DNA of 64,000 bases from Parvularcula mediterranea (GTDB lineage: Bacteria; Pseudomonadota; Alphaproteobacteria; Caulobacterales; Parvularculaceae). Under the pieces are notes generated by a model. That model searched no databases. It worked only from the letters and a program-made list of their open reading frames with translations, and had not been told where the DNA came from. A program made the translations under genes and the position numbers. Shown one piece after another: positions 54,932 through 63,424 of this stretch. The first letter of the stretch is position 1. Every line of letters starts with the position of its first letter. The stretch spans positions 124,001 to 188,000 of the forward strand of contig NZ_JABFCX010000002.1 in assembly GCF_013085255.1 (NCBI RefSeq), given 5' to 3'.

Positions 54932-55618
54932 ATGGCCAAGAAAGTCCTCATCGTCCTGACCTCCCACGACAAACTCGGCGACACCGGTGAGAAGACCGGC
55001 TTCTGGCTCGAGGAGTTCGCGGCCCCCTACTACGTCCTCAAGGACGCAGGCCTCGACCTGACTCTCGCCTCACCTGCAGGCGGGCAGCCGCCCCTCGATC
55101 CGAAAAGCGACAGCGAGGACGCCCAGACCGACGCCACCCGCCGCTTCAAGGACGACGAGGCCGCGCAGAAGGATCTCGCCACCACGAAGAAGCTCTCGGA
55201 TGTTTCTGCCGCGGACTTCGACGCCATCTTCTACCCCGGCGGCCACGGCCCCCTCTGGGACCTGCATAGTGACGAGAAGTCGATCGCGTTGATCGAAGCC
55301 TTCTGGGCAGACGGCAAACCTGTCGGCGCCGTGTGCCATGCGCCGACCGTCCTTCTCAATGCGAAGGATACGGACGGAAACCCGCTGGTCCATGACCGCA
55401 AGGTGACGGGCTTCACCAATGGCGAAGAAGAGGCTGTGGGCTTGACCGATGTCGTCCCGCATCTCGTCGAGGACAGCCTCAAGGAGAAGGGCGGACGCTA
55501 TGCCAAGGCAGACGACTTCGCACCGTTCGTGCTGGTCGACGGCCACCTGATCACTGGGCAGAACCCTGCCTCGTCAGAACCAGCCGCCGAGGCGCTTCTC
55601 AAACAGCTCCGAGGCTAG
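54932..55618 (+). CDS. DJ-1/PfpI-family protein, Hsp31/YDR533C-like
   Basis: A 228-residue class I glutamine-amidotransferase-like protein. The nucleophile elbow GAVCHAP holds C135 with H136 next to it; the acidic residue comes from FWLEEFAAPY (E27 or E28). The loop FYPGGHGPLWDL binds the substrate. This group includes glutathione-independent glyoxalase III and chaperones. Start at 54932. A rightward gene 71 bases after the XRE gene. Precise substrate unknown. Confidence 0.9.
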   Translation: MAKKVLIVLTSHDKLGDTGEKTGFWLEEFAAPYYVLKDAGLDLTLASPAGGQPPLDPKSDSEDAQTDATRRFKDDEAAQKDLATTKKLSDVSAADFDAIFYPGGHGPLWDLHSDEKSIALIEAFWADGKPVGAVCHAPTVLLNAKDTDGNPLVHDRKVTGFTNGEEEAVGLTDVVPHLVEDSLKEKGGRYAKADDFAPFVLVDGHLITGQNPASSEPAAEALLKQLRG

Positions 55619-55622
55619 ACCC

Positions 55623-56489
55623 TCAGGCGAACACGCCTTCAATGTTGGCGATCAGCCGCTCCATCTGTGGATCGTCGTGCCCCTCATCCCGGCGGACGAT
55701 CCACATCTCAAAGGCGAGCCCTTCGACCGGGCCGTAGACCTCCACCAGATGGCTCTCGTTGAGCCCGATGAACCGTGGCAGCAGCGCCACCGCCTCGTTG
55801 CCGTGGGTCGCATCGAGGACCAGGGCCGTTGAGTTCATCCGGAAGCGGATCTTCTCTTCAGGCACGTGCGCAGCGATCCACTTGGTGCTCGGCACATGGC
55901 TCATGCTCCGCGCCAGCGCGATCCAGTTGAGCTTCGCCACGTCCGTGGCGCTCTTGAACTGACCCTTGGCGAAGCAGTCCTTCGCCCCGAAGACAGAAAA
56001 CGCTCCGTACTGCTCTGACTTCAGCTTCCGCGCCTTGAGCTGCCCCTTCTCAGGCCGTACATTGCGCAGGGCGAGGTCCGCCTCTCCCTTGGCAAGATCG
56101 ACGAAGGCGTTGGTCGGACGCAGCTCGATCTCCACCCCTTCGAGGCCATCGTGCAGCGCACCGAGATGCTTGGACAGGAACCCGCCGATCAGCTCGCCGC
56201 AGGTCAGCACTATGGTCCGCCGCTCCCGCTGCTGGTCGCCCAGCGCCCGCTCAAAGCTTGCCCCTGCCTTGGCCATCGCAGCAGCAGGCCCGCTGAGCGC
56301 TTCACCGAGCGGTGTCAGCGTCACGCCTTCAAGCCCCCTGACGAACAGCGCCCCGCCAACTTCAGCTTCCAGCGCCTTGATCCGTCTGCTGACCGTCGCC
56401 TGCGTCGTGCCGAGAACCCGCGCTGCGGAGGAGAAGCTCCCCTCCCGCAGGACGGCTTCAAAAAGCTGGATGTCCGACCAATCGACCAT
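55623..56489 (-). CDS. LysR family transcriptional regulator
   Basis: A 288-residue LysR regulator: N-terminal winged helix (WSDIQLFEAVLREGSFSSAARVLG, with TTQATVSRRIKALE) and a C-terminal periplasmic-binding-like effector domain. It is divergent from the SDR gene with a 106-base spacer, the classic layout in which the LysR regulates its neighbour and itself. Effector unknown. It converges on the DJ-1 gene with a 4-base gap. Confidence 0.93.
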   Translation of the reverse strand: MVDWSDIQLFEAVLREGSFSSAARVLGTTQATVSRRIKALEAEVGGALFVRGLEGVTLTPLGEALSGPAAAMAKAGASFERALGDQQRERRTIVLTCGELIGGFLSKHLGALHDGLEGVEIELRPTNAFVDLAKGEADLALRNVRPEKGQLKARKLKSEQYGAFSVFGAKDCFAKGQFKSATDVAKLNWIALARSMSHVPSTKWIAAHVPEEKIRFRMNSTALVLDATHGNEAVALLPRFIGLNESHLVEVYGPVEGLAFEMWIVRRDEGHDDPQMERLIANIEGVFA

Positions 56490-56595
56490 GACACCCCATA
56501 CGCCAGCGTATGGCTCAATGCAAAGCTGGGGAATTTAGAACACCCGCCTCATCCCGCATCTTCCAGTCATCGGAACAAACCAAAGGAGACGTTCC

Positions 56596-57360
56596 ATGAC
56601 TGATCTCAAAGGAAAAATCGCCCTCGTCACCGGTGGCAGCCGCAGCCTCGGCCAGAACGCAGCCCAGCACCTCGCCGACGCAGGCGCTGACATCATCATC
56701 ACCTATGTCCGCAACGAAGAAGCCGCCCGCAACAGCGTCCGCGACCTCGAGGAAAGGGGCGTCCGCGCCACTGCGATCCAGGTCGACCTCACCGGCTCGG
56801 CCAGCATCCCGGCCTTCACCCGCAGCTTCAAGGAGCAGCTCTCCGAATGGGGCGCAGACCGCTTCGACATCCTCGTCAACAATGCCGGCATCACCTCGGA
56901 GAAACCCTTCGGTCAGATCACGGAGGAAGAGCTCGATCGCCTCTATGACACCAACTACAAGAGCCTCGTTCTCCTGACCCAGAACCTCGAACCGATGCTC
57001 AATGATGGCGGTAGAATCATCACGATGGGCACGGGCCTGACGCGCGTCACCTTCTCGCCGATGGTCGTCTATGCGGGCATGAAAGCGGCGGTCGAGACCT
57101 TCACCCGCTATCTCGCCCAGGATCTCGGCAAGCGCGGGATCACGGTGAATGCCGTCGCGCCAGGCGGCATCGACAATGACTTCAACGCCGACCGCTTCGA
57201 AGCCATGCCGCAAATGCGCGAATACCTCGCCAGCCAAACGGCGCTCGGCCGCATGGGGCAAACCGAAGACATTGGCCCCATCACAGCCTTCCTCGCCTCC
57301 GACGCAGCCCGCTGGATCACAGGCCAAAGGATCGAAGCCAGCGGCGGGTTCAAGCTCTGA
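56596..57360 (+). CDS. SDR family oxidoreductase, LysR-linked
   Basis: A 254-residue classical SDR: VTGGSRSLG cofactor loop, VNNAGITSE, catalytic Y-A-G-M-K (VVYAGMKAAVE). The serine of the active site is not a typical S-x-S; the strand reads ITMGTGLTR, with Thr in place. GGAGA precedes the ATG. It is likely the target of the divergent LysR gene. Substrate unknown. Its end overlaps the convergent membrane gene by 11 bases. Confidence 0.9.
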   Translation: MTDLKGKIALVTGGSRSLGQNAAQHLADAGADIIITYVRNEEAARNSVRDLEERGVRATAIQVDLTGSASIPAFTRSFKEQLSEWGADRFDILVNNAGITSEKPFGQITEEELDRLYDTNYKSLVLLTQNLEPMLNDGGRIITMGTGLTRVTFSPMVVYAGMKAAVETFTRYLAQDLGKRGITVNAVAPGGIDNDFNADRFEAMPQMREYLASQTALGRMGQTEDIGPITAFLASDAARWITGQRIEASGGFKL

Positions 57361-57925
57361 CGAGAATTCTCCCCACAGCGATCCGCGCAAGGAACAATCC
57401 CGCAAGGATCGCTGCGAGTTGGCAAAGGCGGAAGCCGATCCCGTCTACCGGGGTCGGCATCGCCATGCAGATGAAGGGTGGCAGCAGGATGGCTGTCGTC
57501 GCGAGCCCCCTGCCCCAGCCGGTAAGCCTCCCCGCGCGGTGGGCGAAGGTGATCGCTCCTCCTGCGACTGCGCCAAATGCTCCGTACAGCAGCACGAAAC
57601 AGCCCATGCAGGTGACCGTGGCTGTGCCGGGGCTCAGCTCCATCACGAGTTGCGCGAGGGGCCATGAGGACTGCCGAGCGACCATTTCCCAGCTGAAGAC
57701 AACGAGAGCTGCGGCAAGAAGTGCTAAGCTATCAGCAGGCGCCAGTTTCTTCACCGCGCCTTCTGCCCGCCTCAGGAAAAGCGGCACCGCGCCAAAGGCG
57801 ACCTCGCGCCAGAGGTTGCCGCACCGCTCTTCGACATCGCCGAGCACAGGCTCGCGAAGCTCCTCAGGGCAGGCAAAGCGCAGCACCGCCAGCGCTGCGC
57901 CGCGGGAAACACGCGCCGGGATCAT
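57350..57925 (-). CDS. Membrane protein, PadR partner (permease-prefix-like)
   Basis: A 191-residue protein. The N-terminal part (RFACPEELREPVLGDVEERCG) resembles the permease prefix domain 2 that precedes ABC permeases and accompanies PadR regulators. Four hydrophobic segments follow (LALLAAALVVFSW, TCMGCFVLLYGAFGAVAGGAI, GLATTAILLPPFICMAM, LCQLAAILAGLFLARIAV). It overlaps PadR by 4 bases (ATGA). Likely a PadR-controlled gene; function unknown. Confidence 0.78.
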   Translation of the reverse strand: MIPARVSRGAALAVLRFACPEELREPVLGDVEERCGNLWREVAFGAVPLFLRRAEGAVKKLAPADSLALLAAALVVFSWEMVARQSSWPLAQLVMELSPGTATVTCMGCFVLLYGAFGAVAGGAITFAHRAGRLTGWGRGLATTAILLPPFICMAMPTPVDGIGFRLCQLAAILAGLFLARIAVGRILVRA

Positions 57926-58260
57926 GCCAGCGCCTCCCCGCCCACCTCAGGCAGGCCGCGCAGCATGTCCTGCAGCGCCCGCACGGACTGGTGGAACAGC
58001 CGAAAGCCGTCAGTGGTGAGCTCGAAATATTTCTTCGCCCGTCCACCCCGCGCAGCCGTAGCCTCGCCCATCCGTGAGCTGACGATACCCTTCTCCTCAA
58101 GGCGCGAAAGCGTCGTATAGAGAGCACCTACCGTCACCTTGCGGCCTGCGCGGCTTTCGATCTCTTCCGAAATGGCCACGCCGTAGGCCTCCTCGCCGAG
58201 GTGCAGGATCGCGGCGAGGACGGTGATCTCGAACTCGCCGAGGTTTTTATGCTTGCCCAT
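57922..58260 (-). CDS. PadR family transcriptional regulator
   Basis: A 112-residue PadR-type winged-helix regulator: LGEFEITVLAAILHLGEEAYGV, AGRKVTVGALYTTLSRLEEKG, GGRAKKYFELTTDG. The start at 58260 gives the family length. It is the first gene of a two-gene unit with the membrane protein and diverges from the esterase-like gene by 76 bases. Effector unknown. Confidence 0.93.
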   Translation of the reverse strand: MGKHKNLGEFEITVLAAILHLGEEAYGVAISEEIESRAGRKVTVGALYTTLSRLEEKGIVSSRMGEATAARGGRAKKYFELTTDGFRLFHQSVRALQDMLRGLPEVGGEALA

Positions 58261-58336
58261 CTCAGAATTCCATGTTTCTACTATTTTGTAGATCATTTCC
58301 CAGAGGCATGCAAGCTCTCTGGAGGAGGAGCCACCT

Positions 58337-59386
58337 ATGCCCAGATTGCAAGCGTTTCTCGCAGTTCTCGCCGCCCTTCCCCTGCTCCTGTCGACCGCAT
58401 CCGCAGACGGACGGATCGAGAGCTTTACTCTCACGTCGATGAGCTTCGAGGGCAACCTGATCGGCGTCAACCCAGAGCGGAGTGTCAGGGTCTACCTGCC
58501 TGAGGGCCACGGCCGGGGGCGCCAACGTTTCCCTGTCATCTACACGCTGCACGACTTCTTCGAGCGCGAGGGGACCATCTTCGACGATCACCGCTTCGGC
58601 GACCTTTTGGACGATGCCATCGAAGAAGGCCGGATGCCCAAGGCGATCGTGGTCTCGGCCGACTTCTCCACCCCTGTAGCGAATTCTCTCTACACGAACT
58701 CTCCCGTGACAGGCGATTGGCGCACCTTCATGGTGGAGGAGCTCGTCCCGGCGATCGACCGTCGGTACCGGACGCTAGCGAAGCGGGAGGCTCGCGGGCT
58801 CCTGGGCTATCACATCGGGGGGTACGGAGCGATCAGGTTCGCAGCGCGTCATCCTGACGTCTTCGGCTCGGTCTATGCGCTTCATCCCGTGGCGACCGGA
58901 ATCGGATACGTCGTCCGCGTGGACCGGCCGAACTGGCAGCGGCTTCAGGAAACGCCTTCGCTCGAAGACCTCAAGGGCGATTTCATGGCCGAGATCTTCA
59001 CGTCGATCTTCCAAGCTCACACCCCCAACCCGGACAAGCCACCGCTCTTCATTGATCAGTATGCACGCATGGAAGACGGCGAGTTGATCTTCGATACCGT
59101 CACCTCGCGCAGGTTCTACGACAGCTTCTTCCTTGAAGCCGAAATCCCGCAGTTCGCCGAAGCCCTCAATTCGCTCGTAGCCTTCAAGTTCGATTGGGGC
59201 CGGCACGATCCAAATCAGGACCATGTGGTCGCCAACGAATACTACTCAAAGAAGCTCCGCCAATTCGGCGTTCGTCACGAGGCGGAGGAGTACCAGGGCG
59301 GCTGGGGCGACAAGACCTGGGACGAAGGCGGCAGGGTCGAAACCGATGTCTTCCCGTTCTTCAAGCAACACCTGGCTACGGAATGA
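58337..59386 (+). CDS. Secreted esterase-D-like alpha/beta-hydrolase lacking the Ser nucleophile
   Basis: A 349-residue secreted protein (signal peptide ending STASA). It has the esterase D / putative feruloyl-esterase fold pattern (RVYLPEGHG, PVIYTLHDFF, VEELVPAIDRRYRT). The nucleophile elbow normally reads G-x-S-x-G-G; here it reads LGYHIGGYGA, with H159 where the catalytic Ser should be. GGAGGAGGAG precedes the ATG. Divergent from padR. Without the Ser it may be inactive, or the site is a different one. Confidence 0.85.
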   Translation: MPRLQAFLAVLAALPLLLSTASADGRIESFTLTSMSFEGNLIGVNPERSVRVYLPEGHGRGRQRFPVIYTLHDFFEREGTIFDDHRFGDLLDDAIEEGRMPKAIVVSADFSTPVANSLYTNSPVTGDWRTFMVEELVPAIDRRYRTLAKREARGLLGYHIGGYGAIRFAARHPDVFGSVYALHPVATGIGYVVRVDRPNWQRLQETPSLEDLKGDFMAEIFTSIFQAHTPNPDKPPLFIDQYARMEDGELIFDTVTSRRFYDSFFLEAEIPQFAEALNSLVAFKFDWGRHDPNQDHVVANEYYSKKLRQFGVRHEAEEYQGGWGDKTWDEGGRVETDVFPFFKQHLATE

Positions 59387-59411
59387 GCCAGCAGAGCATA
59401 CGGTCCAAGGA

Positions 59412-60182
59412 TCAGCGAACCGCTTCGATCCGCGCCGCAACCATTTCAGCTGTCCTCATCGTGCGGTCCCTGACGACAGGGTAGTTCTGGATCGCCAGGA
59501 TGTTCTGGCTGAGCCAAAAGCGCAGCATGCTCGCGAGTTGCGGGTCGTCTTGAAGAGCCTTCAAAATCCCAGCCGTATCGACGCTCTTCAGTTCATCCTT
59601 ACACCCCCGGATCAGATGTTCAGTGACCGTATCGACATCGAGCCTCCAACACCCCTGCCACAGGATCCGGGCAGCATCCGGCTCCAGGTACTCGCGGATC
59701 GTCTCGCGAACAGCTGGAGGGTCCTGATTGATCACCCCAAAGCTTGTGGTCAGGTCGTAGGTCACGAAGAGCTGCTCACGCAGCTCTTGATCGGAGGGAA
59801 ATCCAAGAGCGACCGCCTCACGGAATGCCGTCTGGTCGAAGGTGACTGTCCAAAGTTGCGACGCATGGAAGAAGTCAATCAGCAGGTCCTCGCAATCGGT
59901 CCCGCAATTCTGCCCGCTCTTGGTGAAAGCGAGCGCACGCTCGGCCGCCTCCGTGACGGTGGTGTAGTAGGTCAACAGGCGCGCCGACCTCGATGCGTTT
60001 TCCACGAGTTCCTCATGGAGCACCGCAAGATAGGACTGCTCCTGCGCGCGAAGGGCCCGCGCCTCGTTCCAGTTGCCAAGCTGGATACCCAAGAAAACAC
60101 CAACCACGACAATGAAAAAGTCGAGCCCGACCGCAAACCAGTTCTGTGTGCGGACATGTTCAGTCAGACGGCGGAGGATCAT
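59412..60182 (-). CDS. One-helix membrane protein, tandem copy 4 (DUF6090-like)
   Basis: Last gene of a four-copy leftward operon. A 256-residue protein with an amphipathic start MILRRLTEHVRTQNWFAVG, one helix (FFIVVVGVFLGIQLGNW) and the conserved N-W-N-E-A after it. The rest is helical with a possible coiled coil. Two Cys (NCGTDCED) are peculiar to this copy. Overlaps the upstream copy by 4 bases (ATGA). The N-terminal pattern resembles the DUF6090 group; function unknown. Confidence 0.8.
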   Translation of the reverse strand: MILRRLTEHVRTQNWFAVGLDFFIVVVGVFLGIQLGNWNEARALRAQEQSYLAVLHEELVENASRSARLLTYYTTVTEAAERALAFTKSGQNCGTDCEDLLIDFFHASQLWTVTFDQTAFREAVALGFPSDQELREQLFVTYDLTTSFGVINQDPPAVRETIREYLEPDAARILWQGCWRLDVDTVTEHLIRGCKDELKSVDTAGILKALQDDPQLASMLRFWLSQNILAIQNYPVVRDRTMRTAEMVAARIEAVR

Positions 60183-60952
60183 TCGCTTCTCCCCAAGGCT
60201 CTGCGCAGGTCCACTGCGAGCGCATCGGCGTTATTGTGCAGGCTGTTCAGCGTCTGCCAATGCAGAACGCCGTACTCGAGCACAGTGCGGACAGCGCCTT
60301 CAAGCTCTGGATCAGATTGCAGGAGCGCGACCAATTGCTCCTCCCCCACACCTTTGAACGGGCTGAGGCCGTGTTTCTGGCCTACGAAGATAAGCCGGTC
60401 TCTGAACGGCCGGTACGTGTTGGTGTGGCTAATTTCCAAGGGCTCCCAGAGCGCCTTGTATCGCTGCAGTGCACGGACAAGGTCGGGATCCGAAATCAAT
60501 GACAGGTTGCCCGCAGAAACAAGGCCGTCAAACGCGGAATCGCTTTGCGCGGGGTACAAGCGAACCGCTATCGCTTTCCAGAGCTGTCCGCGTATGGCCT
60601 CGAGCGACGTGCCTTCAAGGGACGGCATTCCGTCGGTGTAGAGGTACGAATTGTAGACCGGCAGTTTGATCTCAGTCAGCGGCTTGAGGTCTGCCGCCTC
60701 GAGCAGATGGTTCGACGCCGCCGTTGCCAGCGCTGCGCTCTCCATTGCGCTTGTGAGCTGATCGAGGTCTGCCTCGACTTCATCGAGGATCGCCCCCAGC
60801 ACAACCTGCTCCGTGGCCGCATTGGTCCGTGCGTCATTCCAGTTGCCAAGCTGGATACCGATGAAAACACCGATCACGACAATGACGAAGTCAATGCCGA
60901 CCGCAAACCAGTTCTGTGCACGGACATGTTGGGTGATGCGGCGTAGGATCAT
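60179..60952 (-). CDS. One-helix membrane protein, tandem copy 3 (DUF6090-like)
   Basis: A 257-residue protein with the shared start MILRRITQHVRAQNWFAVG, helix VIVVIGVFIGIQLGNW and N-W-N-D-A. The soluble part diverges strongly from the other copies, so the genes share little beyond the first 45 residues. Overlaps both neighbours by 4 bases. Faces the periplasm if the basic N-terminus is cytoplasmic (positive-inside rule). Confidence 0.8.
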   Translation of the reverse strand: MILRRITQHVRAQNWFAVGIDFVIVVIGVFIGIQLGNWNDARTNAATEQVVLGAILDEVEADLDQLTSAMESAALATAASNHLLEAADLKPLTEIKLPVYNSYLYTDGMPSLEGTSLEAIRGQLWKAIAVRLYPAQSDSAFDGLVSAGNLSLISDPDLVRALQRYKALWEPLEISHTNTYRPFRDRLIFVGQKHGLSPFKGVGEEQLVALLQSDPELEGAVRTVLEYGVLHWQTLNSLHNNADALAVDLRRALGRSE

Positions 60953-61710
60953 GGGGCTTCGAACGCCTCGGGTTCTTGAAAGGGCGCCTGCGCATCACGT
61001 CCCGTTAGAACGCCTTCGAGTTCCTCAAGGCGCTGCAGGTGTCCTTGCAGGAAATGGACATAGGATGCGTTGATGCGCGTTGCGTGAGCCACCCTGCTCA
61101 AGAAATGTGGGTCACGCGGTTGGTCGAGAAAATGACATTCGGCGCCCATTCTGTATCCGCCTTGACCCGGGTTGGTTCCGCGCACCCTAGTGATCGCATC
61201 GGGAAACTCGAGGTCGAGCCGGGGCGCCTCGGCGCGCATGCCTTCTATCGCGCTCCGCAAGCGATCCTCGCTCTGGCCCACGGAAATCAAGGCTCTGACG
61301 AGTTCGGGCTCGTCGATCAGCTCGATGAGGCCCCCGGCGAAAGCTTCCGTAAGGCTGGGCACTCTCATCGGCGGTATACTGATGATTCGCGAATCGGCAG
61401 AGTCTTCGCATTCGGTTGCGCTGAGGGGCATCACTCCCGAGTCGCCAAAATACATCTCCTCGACCTTCAAGATTGATTGGAGGCGTCGCTCGCGCCGTTC
61501 GAGGAAATCAGAAAGCTGCGAACGCGCGATCATGACATCGCCGAGCAATCGCTCGCTGAACGCGTCAGCTTTAGCGTGATCCGAGCGCGCCTCGTTCCAA
61601 TTGTTGATCTGCAAACCGATCAGCAAACCGACGACGACGATGCAGGTCTCGATGAAGACTGTGAACCAGTCCTGATTTCTGGCGGCCGTGGCGATGCGGT
61701 GCAAGATCAT
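60949..61710 (-). CDS. One-helix membrane protein, tandem copy 2 (DUF6090-like)
   Basis: A 253-residue protein: MILHRIATAARNQDWFTVF, helix CIVVVGLLIGLQINNW, then N-W-N-E-A. Least similar at its start to the other copies (ARNQDWF instead of VRxQNWF). Helical remainder with several acidic clusters. 4-base overlaps at both ends. Confidence 0.8.
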   Translation of the reverse strand: MILHRIATAARNQDWFTVFIETCIVVVGLLIGLQINNWNEARSDHAKADAFSERLLGDVMIARSQLSDFLERRERRLQSILKVEEMYFGDSGVMPLSATECEDSADSRIISIPPMRVPSLTEAFAGGLIELIDEPELVRALISVGQSEDRLRSAIEGMRAEAPRLDLEFPDAITRVRGTNPGQGGYRMGAECHFLDQPRDPHFLSRVAHATRINASYVHFLQGHLQRLEELEGVLTGRDAQAPFQEPEAFEAP

Positions 61711-62450
61711 CGGGCTTCACCCAATTCTTCAGCGAGAAGCGCGTTCAGCTTCCGCACCTGTTCCAGCACCTGCAATTCAACCTGAAGCATGTTGAGATGA
61801 GCGCCGTAGAAGTTCTCGACCGCCGCTTCGAGTGCCGGGTCAGCTCGCATCGCAGCAATGTCCTCCGGTGTCGGCGGCATGATAGGAGAGGTCGTCAGGC
61901 TCTCCAGCTCCAGGCTCGGAAGATCTGTTCGATAATCGGTATGGAAATAAACCACCCTTTCCGGTTCGTGCAGGCCACGCCGTATGAGATCGAATATCCG
62001 TGTTATCGTTTCGGCCTGGGCATGCGCCGTGAGCAACTGGGTCCTGAGCGCGTGATTGTCGATCAAGTCCACTTTGCCTGAGGAGATGAGCTCCTGAAGC
62101 GTCGGCGGTGGCCCGGGAGGGATGCGGCCGCTGTCCAGCTTCTTCAGATCGGCCCACATAGCATCCGGATCGACAGGCCCCTCTCCGCGCACCACCTCCA
62201 GCACCCGTCCCGACGAGGCGACGAAGGCGCGATAGTCCGTGACTTGATTGTCCAGATTGGCTTCGATGGCTTGGTACTCGGCCGAAAGCTGCTGAAGATA
62301 GCGATCCTGCTCGGCGTCGAGCGCGTTCTGTTCGTTCCAGTTCGAAACTTGGATGCCGATAAAAACGCCCACGATGACAATCGCAAGATCGACGCCGACC
62401 GCGAACCAATTCTGGTTCCGCACATGCTCGGAAATCCGCCTTAGCAGCAT
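61707..62450 (-). CDS. One-helix membrane protein, tandem copy 1 (DUF6090-like)
   Basis: First gene of the array in transcription order, 247 residues: MLLRRISEHVRNQNWFAVG, helix LAIVIVGVFIGIQVSNW, N-W-N-E-Q. A GGGGAGAG ribosome site precedes the ATG at 62450, so the operon promoter probably lies in 62451-62556. A Pro-rich stretch (IPPGPPPT) interrupts the helical part. Diverges from the ArsR gene. Confidence 0.8.
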   Translation of the reverse strand: MLLRRISEHVRNQNWFAVGVDLAIVIVGVFIGIQVSNWNEQNALDAEQDRYLQQLSAEYQAIEANLDNQVTDYRAFVASSGRVLEVVRGEGPVDPDAMWADLKKLDSGRIPPGPPPTLQELISSGKVDLIDNHALRTQLLTAHAQAETITRIFDLIRRGLHEPERVVYFHTDYRTDLPSLELESLTTSPIMPPTPEDIAAMRADPALEAAVENFYGAHLNMLQVELQVLEQVRKLNALLAEELGEAR

Positions 62451-62556
62451 CGCTCTCTCCCCTTGAGGCAGGAGCCTGTCCCGTTTCCCCGTCCGCGCCA
62501 AGCCCGCCTGTATCTCTGCCCTTGACTCGTTTCGACGTTTATCTAATTATCAAATT

Positions 62557-62871
62557 ATGAGCACGGTCTTCAAAGCCCTCTCTGACCCCACGCGGCGCAA
62601 GGTGCTGGAGCTCCTGCGCAAGGGGCCTCACTCCGCAGGAGAGCTGGCGGAGCATTTCGCCGTCTCGAAGGCGACCATGTCCTCGCACTTCGCGGTGCTG
62701 CGCGAGGCCGGACTCGTCGTGTCGGAGAAGGACGGCAAGCAGGTGATCTACCACCTCCGCCTGTCGGTGCTGGAAGATGCCCTCCTCGATTTCACCCGCC
62801 TCTTCGGCTGGAGCCTCGCTCCGTCTGCGGAAGATAGCCCTAAAGGAGAGACCCATGACGAAACCCGGTAA
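62557..62871 (+). CDS. ArsR-family regulator, SdpR-like
   Basis: A 104-residue winged-helix repressor: VFKALSDPTRRKVLELL, SAGELAEHFAVSKATMSSHFAVLREAGLV (recognition helix SKATMSSHF), then HLRLSVLEDALLDF. It lacks the metal-binding Cys of ArsR proper and matches the SdpR autorepressor layout. It overlaps the downstream membrane gene by 17 bases and probably represses this operon. Confidence 0.92.
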   Translation: MSTVFKALSDPTRRKVLELLRKGPHSAGELAEHFAVSKATMSSHFAVLREAGLVVSEKDGKQVIYHLRLSVLEDALLDFTRLFGWSLAPSAEDSPKGETHDETR

Positions 62872-63424
62872 GGCGTCGATCAGCGTCGGCATCATAGCCC
62901 TCGGCCTCCTCCTCGCAGGCGTCGCCGTGAAGCTGGCTGTCGGAACGAGCGAAGGCGCGCCAAGGCTCCTGACGATGGGCAGCTTCGGCCTCCTCCTCGC
63001 CGTCCTCGGCAATCTCGTGCCCAAGCTTGCTCCGCTCAGGGACGGTACCTCAGACTTTGGCTACCGCAATGCAGGCCGCGTCCTCTTCCTGACAGGGCTC
63101 GCGGTCCTCGGCACGGCCCTCCTCGCACCAGCGGAAGTGATGCTCTCCGCCGCTTCCCTCATCGGCCTGGTAGGGCTCGCGCTCGCAGGCTTTTCCGCCC
63201 TTCCCAGCAGCAGAAACAAGGACACCCAATCCATGCCCACACGCAGCGATCAGATGAAAACCGCGATCCTCCTGCTCTTCGTAGGTCTGGCAGGCGCCTT
63301 CGGCCTCATCCTCCTCGACCGCCTCTTCGGCGATCAGGTGGCCCAGTGGAGTGCAATTGTCTGGGTGCTGATCCTAGGCGTCGTGGCGACCACGAGGCTG
63401 TCGGACTTCAAGCGCAGGAACTAG
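62855..63424 (+). CDS. Multi-spanning membrane protein, SdpR partner
   Basis: A 189-residue protein with five or six hydrophobic segments (IGIIALGLLLAGVAVKLAV, RLLTMGSFGLLLAVLGNLVPKL, VLFLTGLAVLGTALLA, MKTAILLLFVGLAGAFGLILLD, WSAIVWVLILGVV). In Bacillus the SdpR-SdpI pair gives immunity to a toxin, and this has the same gene plan, but the SdpI fold is not clear from reading. AAAGGAGAG precedes the ATG. Confidence 0.8.
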   Translation: MTKPGKASISVGIIALGLLLAGVAVKLAVGTSEGAPRLLTMGSFGLLLAVLGNLVPKLAPLRDGTSDFGYRNAGRVLFLTGLAVLGTALLAPAEVMLSAASLIGLVGLALAGFSALPSSRNKDTQSMPTRSDQMKTAILLLFVGLAGAFGLILLDRLFGDQVAQWSAIVWVLILGVVATTRLSDFKRRN

